This document shows, piece after piece, positions 17,021-25,320 of a stretch of DNA of 64,000 nt. This DNA comes from Pseudoxanthobacter soli DSM 19599 (GTDB lineage Bacteria > Pseudomonadota > Alphaproteobacteria > Rhizobiales > Segnochrobactraceae). The stretch lies in the NCBI RefSeq assembly GCF_900148505.1, contig NZ_FRXO01000004.1, positions 372,001-436,000 of the forward strand. Direction: 5' to 3'. The position numbers were made by a program, and so were the translations under genes. Within the stretch, counting starts at the first letter, position 1. Every line of letters begins with the position of its first letter. The notes under the pieces were generated by a model that saw only the letters and a list, made by a program, of their open reading frames with translations, was not told where the DNA came from and made no database searches.

Positions 17021-18652
17021 TCAGGCGGAGCGGACGAGGCTCGGCCTGCTGCGCGATATCGCGGCGCGGCCGAGGATCATGTCCGCGCCCTTCTCGCCGA
17101 TCATGATGGTCGGCGCGTTGGTGTTGCCGCTCGTCAGCACCGGCATGATCGAAGAATCGATCACGCGCAGTGCCGTGAGGCCGCGTACCTTCAGTTCGGG
17201 ATCCACCACCGCCTGGTCGTCGGATCCCATCTTGCAGGTTCCAACTGGATGGTAGTCGCAGCAGGCGTACTGGCGGACATAGGCCATGATCTGCTCATCC
17301 GTGACGGCGCCATCGCCGGGCAGGCGCTCGTGAGCGATCAACGGTGCGATGGCATCCTGCCTCAACACCTCACGGATGATGCGCACCGACCGCAGCGCCA
17401 TCGCACGGTCGTAGGGATCGGCGAGATAATTCGGGTCGATCAGCGGCTCATCGGCCGGGTCTGCCGACCGCAGCCGGATCGAGCCACGGCTGCGCGGCCG
17501 GAGGAAGGTCGAGTTCACGGTGAAGCCGTGCCCCTCGATCCGCGACTGCCCGCCGCGCACCACCGTCGCCGGGGCGATGTGGATCTGGAGGTTCGGCGTG
17601 CTCTCGCCTTCGGTCTGGAAGAAGCCGCCGCCCTCGACGATCACCGACGACACCGGCCCCGTGCGATAGAGCAGCCATTGCAGGCCGTGCAGCACGGAGC
17701 GCGGGAAGCGGTCGTGGCCGTCATAGGTGATGCGGTCCCTGGTCTGCACATGGACGTTGGTGCAGAGATGGTCCTGGAGGTTCTTCCCGACACCCGGAAG
17801 ATGATGGATCGGTGCGATGCCGACGGACTTCAGCTCATCCGCATCGCCGATGCCGGACAGCATCAGGAGCCGCGGGGAATTGAGCGCACCCGCCGAGACG
17901 ATCACCTCCGCATCTGCCCGGACGATGCGCTTCGACGTGCCCTCGGCGAGTTCCACCCCGATCGCGCGACCATTCTCGATCACGAGCCGCGTCACCCGCG
18001 CATGGGTCTCTGCCGTGAGGTTCGTGCGGTCCCGGATCGGCCGCAGGTACGAGACGGCCGCCGACCGGCGACGGCCGTTGCGGCATGTCACCTGGTAGAG
18101 GCCGGCCCCGTACATCGTCTCGCCGTTGAAGTCGGGATTGTAGGGCAGCCCGTATTGCTGCACCGCCTTGACGAAGGCTCGCGAGACCGGGTGCGGCCCG
18201 ACCTGATCGGACACCCAGAGCGGCCCGCCGTGGCCGTGATAGCGGTCGGCCAGCCGGTCGTTGTCCTCCGCCCGGCGGAAATAGGGCAGCACGTCCTCGT
18301 AGGACCAGCCGTCGTTCCCTAGAGCCGCCCAGTTGTCGTAGTCTTCCTTCTGGCAGCGGATGTAGATCATCGCATTGATCGAGCTCGATCCGCCGAGGGT
18401 CTTGCCCTGCGGATACCAGATCTCGCGATTATCGAGATGCTTCTGCGGCACCGTGTGGAAGCGCCAGTTCACTCCGGGACCGAACAGCTTTCCGAGGCCG
18501 CCCGGCATGTGGATCATCGGGTTCCAGTCGCGGCTTCCTGCCTCGAGCAGGAGCACCCGGGTCCGACCATCGGCCGAAAGCCGGTTCGCGAGCGCGCATC
18601 CGGCAGAACCGGCGCCGACGACGATATAGTCCCAGTTGGATCGGGCCATCAT
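17021..18652 (-). CDS. GMC family FAD-dependent oxidoreductase (choline/alcohol dehydrogenase-like)
   Basis: 543 residues. The N-terminal FAD motif is DYIVVGAGSAGCALANRLS. GMC signature 1 is YPQGKTLGGSSSINAMIYIR and signature 2 is GALNSPRLLMLSGIG. The catalytic-His region is ACCDYHPVGTCKMG, and the C-terminal FAD segment is VIDSSIMPVLTSGNTNAPT. Family members oxidise alcohols, passing electrons to quinone or oxygen. ATG 18652 has GGGAGATGAA directly upstream and follows the enoyl-CoA hydratase stop by one base (TGA-A-ATG), indicating tight coupling. A second GMC oxidoreductase lies at 27364-28995. Its substrate is unknown; the ALDH immediately downstream suggests a primary alcohol. Confidence 0.9.
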   Translation of the reverse strand: MMARSNWDYIVVGAGSAGCALANRLSADGRTRVLLLEAGSRDWNPMIHMPGGLGKLFGPGVNWRFHTVPQKHLDNREIWYPQGKTLGGSSSINAMIYIRCQKEDYDNWAALGNDGWSYEDVLPYFRRAEDNDRLADRYHGHGGPLWVSDQVGPHPVSRAFVKAVQQYGLPYNPDFNGETMYGAGLYQVTCRNGRRRSAAVSYLRPIRDRTNLTAETHARVTRLVIENGRAIGVELAEGTSKRIVRADAEVIVSAGALNSPRLLMLSGIGDADELKSVGIAPIHHLPGVGKNLQDHLCTNVHVQTRDRITYDGHDRFPRSVLHGLQWLLYRTGPVSSVIVEGGGFFQTEGESTPNLQIHIAPATVVRGGQSRIEGHGFTVNSTFLRPRSRGSIRLRSADPADEPLIDPNYLADPYDRAMALRSVRIIREVLRQDAIAPLIAHERLPGDGAVTDEQIMAYVRQYACCDYHPVGTCKMGSDDQAVVDPELKVRGLTALRVIDSSIMPVLTSGNTNAPTIMIGEKGADMILGRAAISRSRPSLVRSA

Positions 18653-18653
18653 T

Positions 18654-19451
18654 TCATCTCCCAGTGAACCGAGGCGCGCGCTTTTCCTTGAAGGCGCGCA
18701 GCCCTTCCACACGGTCTTCCGTTGCGAAGGCTTCGACAGTCAGCCTCCGCTCTTCCAGGAGCCCGGCAGCGAGCGGCAACTCGAACGCGGCGTTAACGGC
18801 GCGTTTCGCATAGGGCGTGATCGCCACCGACATGCCCGCGATCTCCCCGGCGATCGCGGTGGCCCGCGTCACGAGCGTTTCGGGTGCGACGACTTCCGAG
18901 ATCATGCCCTTGCGTTCCGCCAGTTCGGCGTCGACCATCATGCCGGTCAGCACCATCTGCATGGCGAACGACTTGCCGACGAGCCGCGGCAGCCTCTGCG
19001 TGCCGCCGTCGCCGGGGAACGAGCCGATCTTGATTTCCGGTGTGGCGAAGCGGGCGGCGCTGGAGGCGATGATGATGTCGCACAGGAGTGCCAGTTCCAG
19101 TCCGCCGCCAAGGGCGTAGCCGTTCACCGCCGCCACGAGCGGCTTCGGAAACGCCTCTATCGCCGACCACACCGCCAGTCGCTCCAGATCGACATAGGAG
19201 GCGACGCCGCGCTCCAGCATGTCGGAGATGTCCGCGCCCGCGGCGAACGCCCGCCCGTTTCCTGTGAGCACCACGCAGCCGATGGCATCGTCGGCAGCCG
19301 CGGTGTCGAGGTGGGTCCGCAATTCCAGCAGCAGCGCCTTCGACAGGGCGTTGAGCTTCTCCGGCCGGTTCAGCGTCAGCAGCCGCACACCGGACTGCGG
19401 CGTCTGCGAAAGAACCAGCCGGGGTTCGATGTCGGAGACGTTCATTTCCAT
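18654..19451 (-). CDS. Enoyl-CoA hydratase/isomerase family protein
   Basis: 265 residues, crotonase fold. GRAFAAGADISDML forms the first oxyanion segment, and YALGGGLELALLCDIIIAS is the typical CoA-binding helix. FATPEIKIGSFPGDGGTQRL carries the Glu of the hydratase site, and ERKGMISEVVAPE follows. It likely hydrates an enoyl-CoA made by the CoA-transferase branch of this region. The start is ATG 19451, with a second in-frame ATG six bases in. The 88-base gap from the upstream dapA-like gene has no strong terminator, so cotranscription is possible. Confidence 0.88.
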   Translation of the reverse strand: MEMNVSDIEPRLVLSQTPQSGVRLLTLNRPEKLNALSKALLLELRTHLDTAAADDAIGCVVLTGNGRAFAAGADISDMLERGVASYVDLERLAVWSAIEAFPKPLVAAVNGYALGGGLELALLCDIIIASSAARFATPEIKIGSFPGDGGTQRLPRLVGKSFAMQMVLTGMMVDAELAERKGMISEVVAPETLVTRATAIAGEIAGMSVAITPYAKRAVNAAFELPLAAGLLEERRLTVEAFATEDRVEGLRAFKEKRAPRFTGR

Positions 19452-19539
19452 GCCCTTCGCGCTGCCCCCAGTTCTGATGCCGCCGCCTCTTTTCCCGCTC
19501 TCGGGCGGCTCGTTCGATCTTCCGCCCAGCGGCTGCGCG

Positions 19540-20499
19540 CTAGGCGGCGAAACGATAGACGTTCTCCGGCGTCAGGCCCGCCAGTTCCATCATGCGGCCG
19601 ATCTTCTCGATCTCGGCGGCGCCCGGCTTCATCAGAGGCGGACGAACGTGGGCTTTCTTCATGCGCCCCAGCAGCACCAGTGCCTCCTTCATGCGGTTGT
19701 GCATGTCGAGCAGCGGTGCGTCGTAGAAGGCTCGCACGGTCGGATAGATGCGGTCGTTGATTTCCCTCGCGGCCTTGAGATCGCCTGCCTGGACAGCGTT
19801 GAACAGCGCCAGCTGCAGGTCGGCGATCACGCTGCCTGCGCCGGAGAGCAGGCCGTCGCAGCCCATCGCCAGCGATCCCAGCAGCCACGCGCTGTGGGTC
19901 GTCAGCGTGTTGACAGGCTTGTCGAGCGCATGGAGTTCCCGGATCTGGCGCTCGTGCCGGTTGCCGTCGCCGATCTGGTCCTTCACCGCGCGGATGGTCG
20001 GGAAGCGGCGGCAGAGTTCAAGCAGCGTGTCGAGCGGATAGGAAAGCTGCGAGGCGAGAGGAAACTGGAACAGGATGATCGGAAGGTCTGATGCGTCGGT
20101 AATGCGGCGAAGGTGCTCGTAGATCATCTCAGGCCGCAGGTGCCCGCCGAGCGTCATGAAAGCCGGCGGGAACACGAGAAGCCCGTCTGCGCCTTCCCGC
20201 TGCGCATAGGAGGCGAGGCGGCCGGCTTCGAGGCTCGACTCGGTGCATATGCCGACGATGGTCGGCACGCGGGACTGGAGAACGTCCTTGGTCACGACGA
20301 CGGCGCGTTTCTGCTCCTCGATCGTGAGCGCATGGACCTCGGCAGCATGGCCGTTGATGGTGATGCCGCTGATCCCGGCGACGGACGCGATGTCCTCGAG
20401 ATGTGCGCGATAGGCCGCTTCGTCGATGGCGAGGTCGGCATCGAAGGGCATCAGGCATGCCGGGATAACGCCTCGCGGCTCGAAATGGCGCTCGTGCAT
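19540..20499 (-). CDS. Dihydrodipicolinate synthase family (DapA-like) aldolase/lyase
   Basis: 319 residues, TIM-barrel class I aldolase family. The Schiff-base lysine is seen in IRAVKDQIGDGN (about residue 170), and the N-terminal strand GVIPACLMPFDADLAIDEAAY is typical. The conserved Tyr of true DHDPS (ILYNVP-type motif) is Phe here (ILFQFPLASQL), and GHAAEV replaces the usual GTTGE, so lysine biosynthesis is unlikely. A catabolic retro-aldol or dehydratase role on a sugar-derived or aromatic keto acid is more plausible. It lies directly after the binding-protein gene of the second ABC transporter and is followed by the enoyl-CoA hydratase. Confidence 0.85.
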   Translation of the reverse strand: MHERHFEPRGVIPACLMPFDADLAIDEAAYRAHLEDIASVAGISGITINGHAAEVHALTIEEQKRAVVVTKDVLQSRVPTIVGICTESSLEAGRLASYAQREGADGLLVFPPAFMTLGGHLRPEMIYEHLRRITDASDLPIILFQFPLASQLSYPLDTLLELCRRFPTIRAVKDQIGDGNRHERQIRELHALDKPVNTLTTHSAWLLGSLAMGCDGLLSGAGSVIADLQLALFNAVQAGDLKAAREINDRIYPTVRAFYDAPLLDMHNRMKEALVLLGRMKKAHVRPPLMKPGAAEIEKIGRMMELAGLTPENVYRFAA

Positions 20500-20566
20500 C
20501 GTGTTGTCCTGTCGTTGTCATGGAGAGGAACGCCGCCCGGAAACCTCGCCCGGCGACATGTCTTGA

Positions 20567-20623
20567 CACCGGAGATCGTGGAACCGGGATCTTGGAACCG
20601 GAGATCTAGGAACCGGGAGTCCC
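20567..20623. repeat. Short tandem repeats, 13-15-bp units
   Basis: About four degenerate head-to-tail units based on GGAACCGGGATCTT (one at 20580-20593, one at 20594-20608, another from 20609, plus a partial CACCGGAGATCGT before them). They fill part of the 162-base gap between the binding-protein stop and the dapA-like start. A further related ACCGGGAGGCCTCCCG follows. Function unknown; they could influence mRNA processing between the two genes. Confidence 0.6.
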
Positions 20624-20661
20624 CCGAAACCGGGAGGCCTCCCGTCATTTCGCGGCCGCGG

Positions 20662-21594
20662 TCAGAAGCCCTTGCCGAGCATCTGGTCGACGTTGGAGGC
20701 ATCCACCTGCTTGCCGGGCAGGATGATGACCGGATCGACCTTCTCGCCCTTGGCGACCTTGTAGGCGATCTCGATGCCCTCGGGCGCCACAAACGGATAG
20801 GTGAAGGTGGCGGCGAGCTTGCCGGCCTTGATCGCCTCGAAGGCGTTGTTCTGGCCGTCGATGCCGACCACCACGACCTCGTTCAGGCGGCCGACCGCTT
20901 CCAGCGCCTGGATCGCGCCGAGCGCCATCTCATCGTTGTGAGCGTATACGGCCTGGATCTCGCCGGGACCGAAGCGCTGCAGCTGATCTTCCATGAACTT
21001 CACTGCATTCTCGCGCAGGAAGTCGCAGTTCTGGGTCGCGACGATTTCGAGATCGGTGCCCTTGATGGCATCCACGAAGCCCTGGTGCCGGTCGACCACG
21101 GCCGAGGCACCGCCGGTGCCCTGGAGTTCGATGATCTTGCCCTTGCCGCCGAGCTTTTCGGCGATGAACTTGCCGGCCGCCTCGCCGATGGGCTTGTTCT
21201 CCGCGCCGACGTGGACCGTGACGTCGGTGTTCACCTTGCGATCAAGCGTCACGACCTTGATGCCGGCGGCCATGGCATCGGCGACGACCGGGGTCAGGGC
21301 GTCGGCGGTCAGCGGGCTGATCATCAGCACCTTGATGCCCTGTGCCATCAGCGACTCGACGTCGGCGACCTGCTTGGACGAGTCATTCTGGCCATCGGTG
21401 ATGATCAGGTCGACATCGGGCAGATTTTTCTGCGCATAGTCCTTGTTGCCCTCCACCATGGCCACCCGCCACGGGTGGTTCATGGTGCCCTGGCTGAGGC
21501 CGATCTTGATCTTCTCCTGCGCCAATGCGGGGCCGGCCAGCATGACGGCGATACCTGCGAAGAGTGCGGTCTTCAGGACGGTTCTTCTTTTCAT
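20662..21594 (-). CDS. Ribose-type sugar ABC transporter periplasmic binding protein
   Basis: 310 residues. Signal peptide MKRRTVLKTALFAGIAVMLA, cleaved after GPALA before QEKIK. The mature protein is an RbsB-type periplasmic-binding-protein fold: IGLSQGTMNHPWRVAMVEGN, SLMAQGIKVLMISPLTADAL, VVTLDRKVN, and hinge VYAHNDEMALGAIQALE. Typical length for RbsB. First structural component of the second ABC transporter, followed upstream on the same strand by permease and ATPase genes. Ligand unknown; RbsB relatives bind pentoses, hexoses, polyols or related compounds. Confidence 0.88.
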   Translation of the reverse strand: MKRRTVLKTALFAGIAVMLAGPALAQEKIKIGLSQGTMNHPWRVAMVEGNKDYAQKNLPDVDLIITDGQNDSSKQVADVESLMAQGIKVLMISPLTADALTPVVADAMAAGIKVVTLDRKVNTDVTVHVGAENKPIGEAAGKFIAEKLGGKGKIIELQGTGGASAVVDRHQGFVDAIKGTDLEIVATQNCDFLRENAVKFMEDQLQRFGPGEIQAVYAHNDEMALGAIQALEAVGRLNEVVVVGIDGQNNAFEAIKAGKLAATFTYPFVAPEGIEIAYKVAKGEKVDPVIILPGKQVDASNVDQMLGKGF

Positions 21595-21638
21595 TGCGTC
21601 ATCCTCCTTTGGGGTTTGTTCTTGTGTGGGAGGTGCGA

Positions 21639-22622
21639 TCAGTGCCGCGTGCGGTGCTTGCGGAGCATCTCGTAGAGAACCGCTCCGACGATGATCGCGC
21701 CTTTGGCGATCTGCTGGGTAAATGGAGAAATACCAAGCAAATTCATGATATTAGCGAGGACAGCTAGAATGCCGGCACCGATGATGGTGCCGAGGATTCC
21801 GCCTTCGCCGCCGAAAAGGCTGGTTCCGCCGATCACAGTGATCGCGATGGCCTCGAGCTCGATGCCCGTGCCCGCCGTGGGCTCGCCGACCGTCAGCCGC
21901 GACACGAAGATGATGGCGGTGAGGCTGGCGAGAAAGCCGCTGATCACGTAGACGCTGAAGGTGACGAGACCGACATTGATGCCGGAGAGGTGCGCCGCCT
22001 CCGCGTTGGAGCCAACGGCATAGACTTGGCGGCCGAAGGCGGTGTAGCGCAGCACGTAGATCGCCACGGCCGCGACGGCGATGAAGATCCAGACCGGTAC
22101 CGGCAGGCCGAGCATGGCGCCGCGCCCGAGCCACATGAAATCCGCGGCGCGGGGCCCTAGCCCGACCGGCTGCCCATTTGCGAGCGTCAGCGCCAGCCCG
22201 CGTCCCATCACCATCATGCCGAGCGTCATGATGAAGGGCGGGATGCGGCCGAACGTGATGCCGAGCCCGTTCACCGCACCCATTGCCACGCCGACGGCGA
22301 GGATGACCGGAACAACCGTAGCGACCGGCCAGTTGTCGACGAGCAGCAGTGCGGTCGTAACAGCGCACACGCCGAGGATGGAGCCGACCGAAAGGTCGAT
22401 GCCTTTGGTGAGAATGACGAACGTCATGCCCACGCTGACGATGCCGAACAGGGCCACCTGCCGCAGCACGTTGGTCACGTTCACCGCGTTCAGAAATGAC
22501 GGAGACAGGAAAGTCGCGAGAATACAGAGGCCGAGGAACACCCAGATCAGGCCGGCGCCCTTTGGAACGGCCAGTTTCAGCCTTCTGCTTTCCGTCCCTG
22601 CCAAAGTGTCCGGAGCCGCCAT
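21639..22622 (-). CDS. Ribose-type sugar ABC transporter permease
   Basis: 327 residues, a single BPD_transp_2 permease of normal size with about eight to ten hydrophobic segments. FVILTKGIDLSVGSILGV is the family motif; RIPPFIMTLGMMVMGRGLAL and AFGRQVYAVGSNAEAAHLSG (coupling loop to the ATPase) are also clear. It is separated by 44 bases from the downstream binding-protein gene. It is 298 bases from the upstream ATPase gene, a gap that contains a palindromic repeat element. Confidence 0.9.
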   Translation of the reverse strand: MAAPDTLAGTESRRLKLAVPKGAGLIWVFLGLCILATFLSPSFLNAVNVTNVLRQVALFGIVSVGMTFVILTKGIDLSVGSILGVCAVTTALLLVDNWPVATVVPVILAVGVAMGAVNGLGITFGRIPPFIMTLGMMVMGRGLALTLANGQPVGLGPRAADFMWLGRGAMLGLPVPVWIFIAVAAVAIYVLRYTAFGRQVYAVGSNAEAAHLSGINVGLVTFSVYVISGFLASLTAIIFVSRLTVGEPTAGTGIELEAIAITVIGGTSLFGGEGGILGTIIGAGILAVLANIMNLLGISPFTQQIAKGAIIVGAVLYEMLRKHRTRH

Positions 22623-22773
22623 TGAAAGTCCTCCCGATTGTCCGGAAACGGCGCAGTCCCCTGCGCACGCTTTGCCGTCTTCCTTGTTCGTCCGGCGGTG
22701 TCTTCGTTGTGGAGCCGTCCGCAGGACCGGACCGACCCGAACGACAGGATGCTCAAGTCCCGATCTGCCGCGG

Positions 22774-22886
22774 CTAGAGCGCTTTCCGATCTGATGGAAT
22801 CATCAGATCGACAAGAAATCGCTCCAGATTCAAAAGCTTGAGCATAACCCGTTCAGATCGGTTCGATCTGAACGGGTTATGCTCTA
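22774..22886. repeat. MITE-like palindromic repeat element, copy 1
   Basis: About 113 bases, bounded by TAGAGC and GCTCTA. Inside are two hairpins: CGATCTGATG-GAAT-CATCAGATCG, and a perfect 19-bp stem with arms 22841-22859 and 22865-22883 around GGTTC. A second copy lies inverted at 28993-29110. The element sits between the ATPase and permease genes of the second ABC transporter. It has no coding capacity. The rest of the 22623-22920 gap shows nothing else recognisable. Confidence 0.85.
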
Positions 22887-22920
22887 ATCGACCGCACCCG
22901 TTCGTCCGGCCGGAAGCTCT

Positions 22921-24453
22921 CTAGTTGAGCGTCGCGTGCTTCATGATCTCTTCCTCGGACGCGCCGCGAGGCAGCTCGGCCGAGATCTCTCCTTCCCGCA
23001 TCACAAGGATGCGGTCGCACATACCGATGATTTCCGTGAGTTCGGACGAGACCATCAGGACCGCGACGCCCTCGCGCTCGACCATGTCCACGAGAAGTTC
23101 GTAGATTTCCCTGCGCGCGCCGACATCGACGCCGCGCGTCGGCTCGTCGATCAGCAGCACGTCGCACCGGGCGTTGAGCTGCTTGGCGATGACGCATTTC
23201 TGCTGGTTGCCGCCGGAGAGCGTTCCGACCGCCGTTTCGACTTCCGGCGTCTTGACCCTCAGCCGGCGGACATAGTCCGCTACCGAGGCGCGCTCCCGGG
23301 CAAGGTTCAGCTTCAGGCCGTTGCTGAAATGGCCGAGCTTGGAAATCGTGATGTTGAACTTGACGGACTGGGAGAGGAACAGGCCTTCCGTCTTCCGGTC
23401 CTCCGGTGCGAAGCCGATGCCGAGGGCGATGGCCTGTCGCGGAGACGGGATCGTCGTCTTCCGGCCATGCAGCCGGATCTCGCCGCGATCGATCGGATCC
23501 TTGCCGACGATCGCCCGAAGGAGCTCCGAACGGCCGGCTCCCGCAAGGCCGCAGATGCCGACGATCTCGCCCTTCCTCAGCGAAAGGTTGATGTCCCGCA
23601 GCGCCTTGCCACGGCTCATGCCCGACACCCCGAGTGCTTCTTCGCCAGGGCGTGCATTCCGGCGCGGGAAATAGTCGGCGATCGGGCGGCCAACCATGGA
23701 CTGGATCAGGGTGTCGGTCGTCCAGTCCGCAATCGGCCGGCTGGAGACGAGCTTGCCGTCACGCAGCACGGTCGCCTTCTGGCAGAGCTCGAAGATCTCC
23801 TTCAGACGATGCGAGATGTAGATGAACGCCACGCCATCCGCCTGAAGGGTCCGGATGGTGCGGAACAGCTTCTCCAGTTCCGCGTCGCCCAGCACCGCCG
23901 AAGGCTCGTCGAGCACGATCAACCGCGCATTCCAGGAGATCGCTCGCGCGATCTCGACCATCTGCCGCTGGGCGACACTGAGGTCCATCACGGGACGGCG
24001 CGGATCGATCCGGAAGCCGAGACGATCCATCGCGCGCTCGGCGAGGACGGAAGCCTGGCTCCAGTCGACCACGCCGAACCGGGTGCGGGGCAGCCGGTTC
24101 ATGAAGATGTTCTCGGCGACCGAAAGATGCTCGGCCTGGGCGAATTCCTGGTAGATCACCGCGATACCGCGCTCGATCATCGCCGCGGGCGTCGGCGCCG
24201 TGACAACCTCGCCGTTCAGCGAGAGCGTGCCGGAATCAGCCTGGTAGGCCCCCGACAAGATCTTCATCAGCGTGGACTTGCCCGCCCCGTTCTCGCCGAC
24301 GAGCCCATGAACCTCGCCGCGCGCAACGGAGAACGAGACGCCTTGAAGCGCTTTCACGCCGGGAAAGGACTTCTCGATCGCGTTCATCTCCAGGAAGACA
24401 CCGGCCACTCGGGCGGTTCCTTCCGTCTGCCTCTCGACTGCGCTGGCATGCAT
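22921..24453 (-). CDS. Sugar ABC transporter ATP-binding protein (RbsA type)
   Basis: 510 residues, two ABC domains. First domain: Walker A GENGAGKSTLMKIL, signature LSVAQRQMVEIARAI, Walker B LIVLDEPSAVL. Second domain: degenerate Walker A GLAGAGRSELLRAI, signature LSGGNQQKCVIAKQL, Walker B LLIDEPTRGVDVG. Energises the permease encoded next at 21639-22622. The start is ATG 24453 with a LacI-type operator just upstream (24472-24485). The downstream repeat element may separate its message from the permease message. Confidence 0.9.
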   Translation of the reverse strand: MHASAVERQTEGTARVAGVFLEMNAIEKSFPGVKALQGVSFSVARGEVHGLVGENGAGKSTLMKILSGAYQADSGTLSLNGEVVTAPTPAAMIERGIAVIYQEFAQAEHLSVAENIFMNRLPRTRFGVVDWSQASVLAERAMDRLGFRIDPRRPVMDLSVAQRQMVEIARAISWNARLIVLDEPSAVLGDAELEKLFRTIRTLQADGVAFIYISHRLKEIFELCQKATVLRDGKLVSSRPIADWTTDTLIQSMVGRPIADYFPRRNARPGEEALGVSGMSRGKALRDINLSLRKGEIVGICGLAGAGRSELLRAIVGKDPIDRGEIRLHGRKTTIPSPRQAIALGIGFAPEDRKTEGLFLSQSVKFNITISKLGHFSNGLKLNLARERASVADYVRRLRVKTPEVETAVGTLSGGNQQKCVIAKQLNARCDVLLIDEPTRGVDVGARREIYELLVDMVEREGVAVLMVSSELTEIIGMCDRILVMREGEISAELPRGASEEEIMKHATLN

Positions 24454-24471
24454 GGCGCCCTCCAGATCGCG

Positions 24472-24485
24472 AGAAATCGTTTTCT
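24472..24485. promoter_or_regulatory. LacI-type operator (site A)
   Basis: AGAAATCGTTTTCT, a near-palindrome with central CG, 18 bases upstream of the ATPase start and within the 48-base gap after the SDR stop. It differs at one base from site B at 26588-26601 and belongs to a set of four related sites near genes of this cluster. Confidence 0.6.
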
Positions 24486-24501
24486 TGCTCGGCCGAAAAA
24501 A

Positions 24502-25320
24502 TCAAAGGCGTGGGATCTGCAGGCCACCGCCGATGTTGTAGATGTCGCCGGTGCTATAGGGCATGCCGCCAGTTGCCAGCATCGCGATTGCCATGGCGAT
24601 GTCGTCCGGCTCTCCCCACCTCCGCAGGGCGCAGAGATCGCCGCTGCGGATGCCCGGGGAATAGCGGTCGTAGACCTCCGCCGTCATGTCGGTCTCGATC
24701 AGGCCGGGGCGGATCTCGTGTACCCGGACACCCGCTTCTGCGAGCCGGACGGCGAAGGTCTGCATCGCCATGGAAAGACCCGCCTTGGAAATGCAGTAGG
24801 CCGCCTTCTCCGGCGACACGAGATGTGCGTTCGCCGACGTGATGGTGATGATCGAGCGCTCGGAACCGGCGGCGGGAGCGGCGATCATCCGGCGGGCGAC
24901 CGCTTGTGTCATGAAGAACGTGCCGCGCAGGTTGACCCCAACCAGCCGGTCGAACTCCGCCTCGTCCACGTCCAGCATGTCCCCGCGCACGGAAACCTGG
25001 ATCCCGGCATTGTTGACGAGGCAGTTGATCGGCCCGAGTTCATCGGCGAACTGTGCGATGACGGCCTCGTGCTGGTTTGTCAGGGAGATATCGAGCGGCA
25101 GGAACCGCGCATTCCGCCCAGTCGTGGCGAGCAGCGACAGGGTCTCGTCGACATTGCCGTCCTCGACCCAGTCGACGAAGGCGATGTCGAACCCGCGGCG
25201 GGCGAGCGCGAGGCAGATCGCCCGGCCGATCCCGCGGCGTCCGCCGGTGACGAGCGCAGTGCCGCGCCTCACGTTCTGCGGAGGGAGGTCCGCGATGCCG
25301 TTCTCAGCGATCCCATGCAT
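24502..25320 (-). CDS. SDR family NAD(P)-dependent oxidoreductase
   Basis: 272 residues. Nucleotide motif ALVTGGRRGIGRAICLALA, NNAGIQVSVRGD, catalytic Ser then Tyr/Lys in TITSANAHLVSPEKAAYCISK, and RPGLIETDMT. A classical SDR of FabG-like architecture, but placed in a catabolic operon, so probably an alcohol/ketone dehydrogenase of the degraded compound. ATG 25320 overlaps the CoA-transferase stop by one base (TGATG). Followed by the sugar-type ATPase gene with a LacI-type site in between. Confidence 0.86.
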   Translation of the reverse strand: MHGIAENGIADLPPQNVRRGTALVTGGRRGIGRAICLALARRGFDIAFVDWVEDGNVDETLSLLATTGRNARFLPLDISLTNQHEAVIAQFADELGPINCLVNNAGIQVSVRGDMLDVDEAEFDRLVGVNLRGTFFMTQAVARRMIAAPAAGSERSIITITSANAHLVSPEKAAYCISKAGLSMAMQTFAVRLAEAGVRVHEIRPGLIETDMTAEVYDRYSPGIRSGDLCALRRWGEPDDIAMAIAMLATGGMPYSTGDIYNIGGGLQIPRL

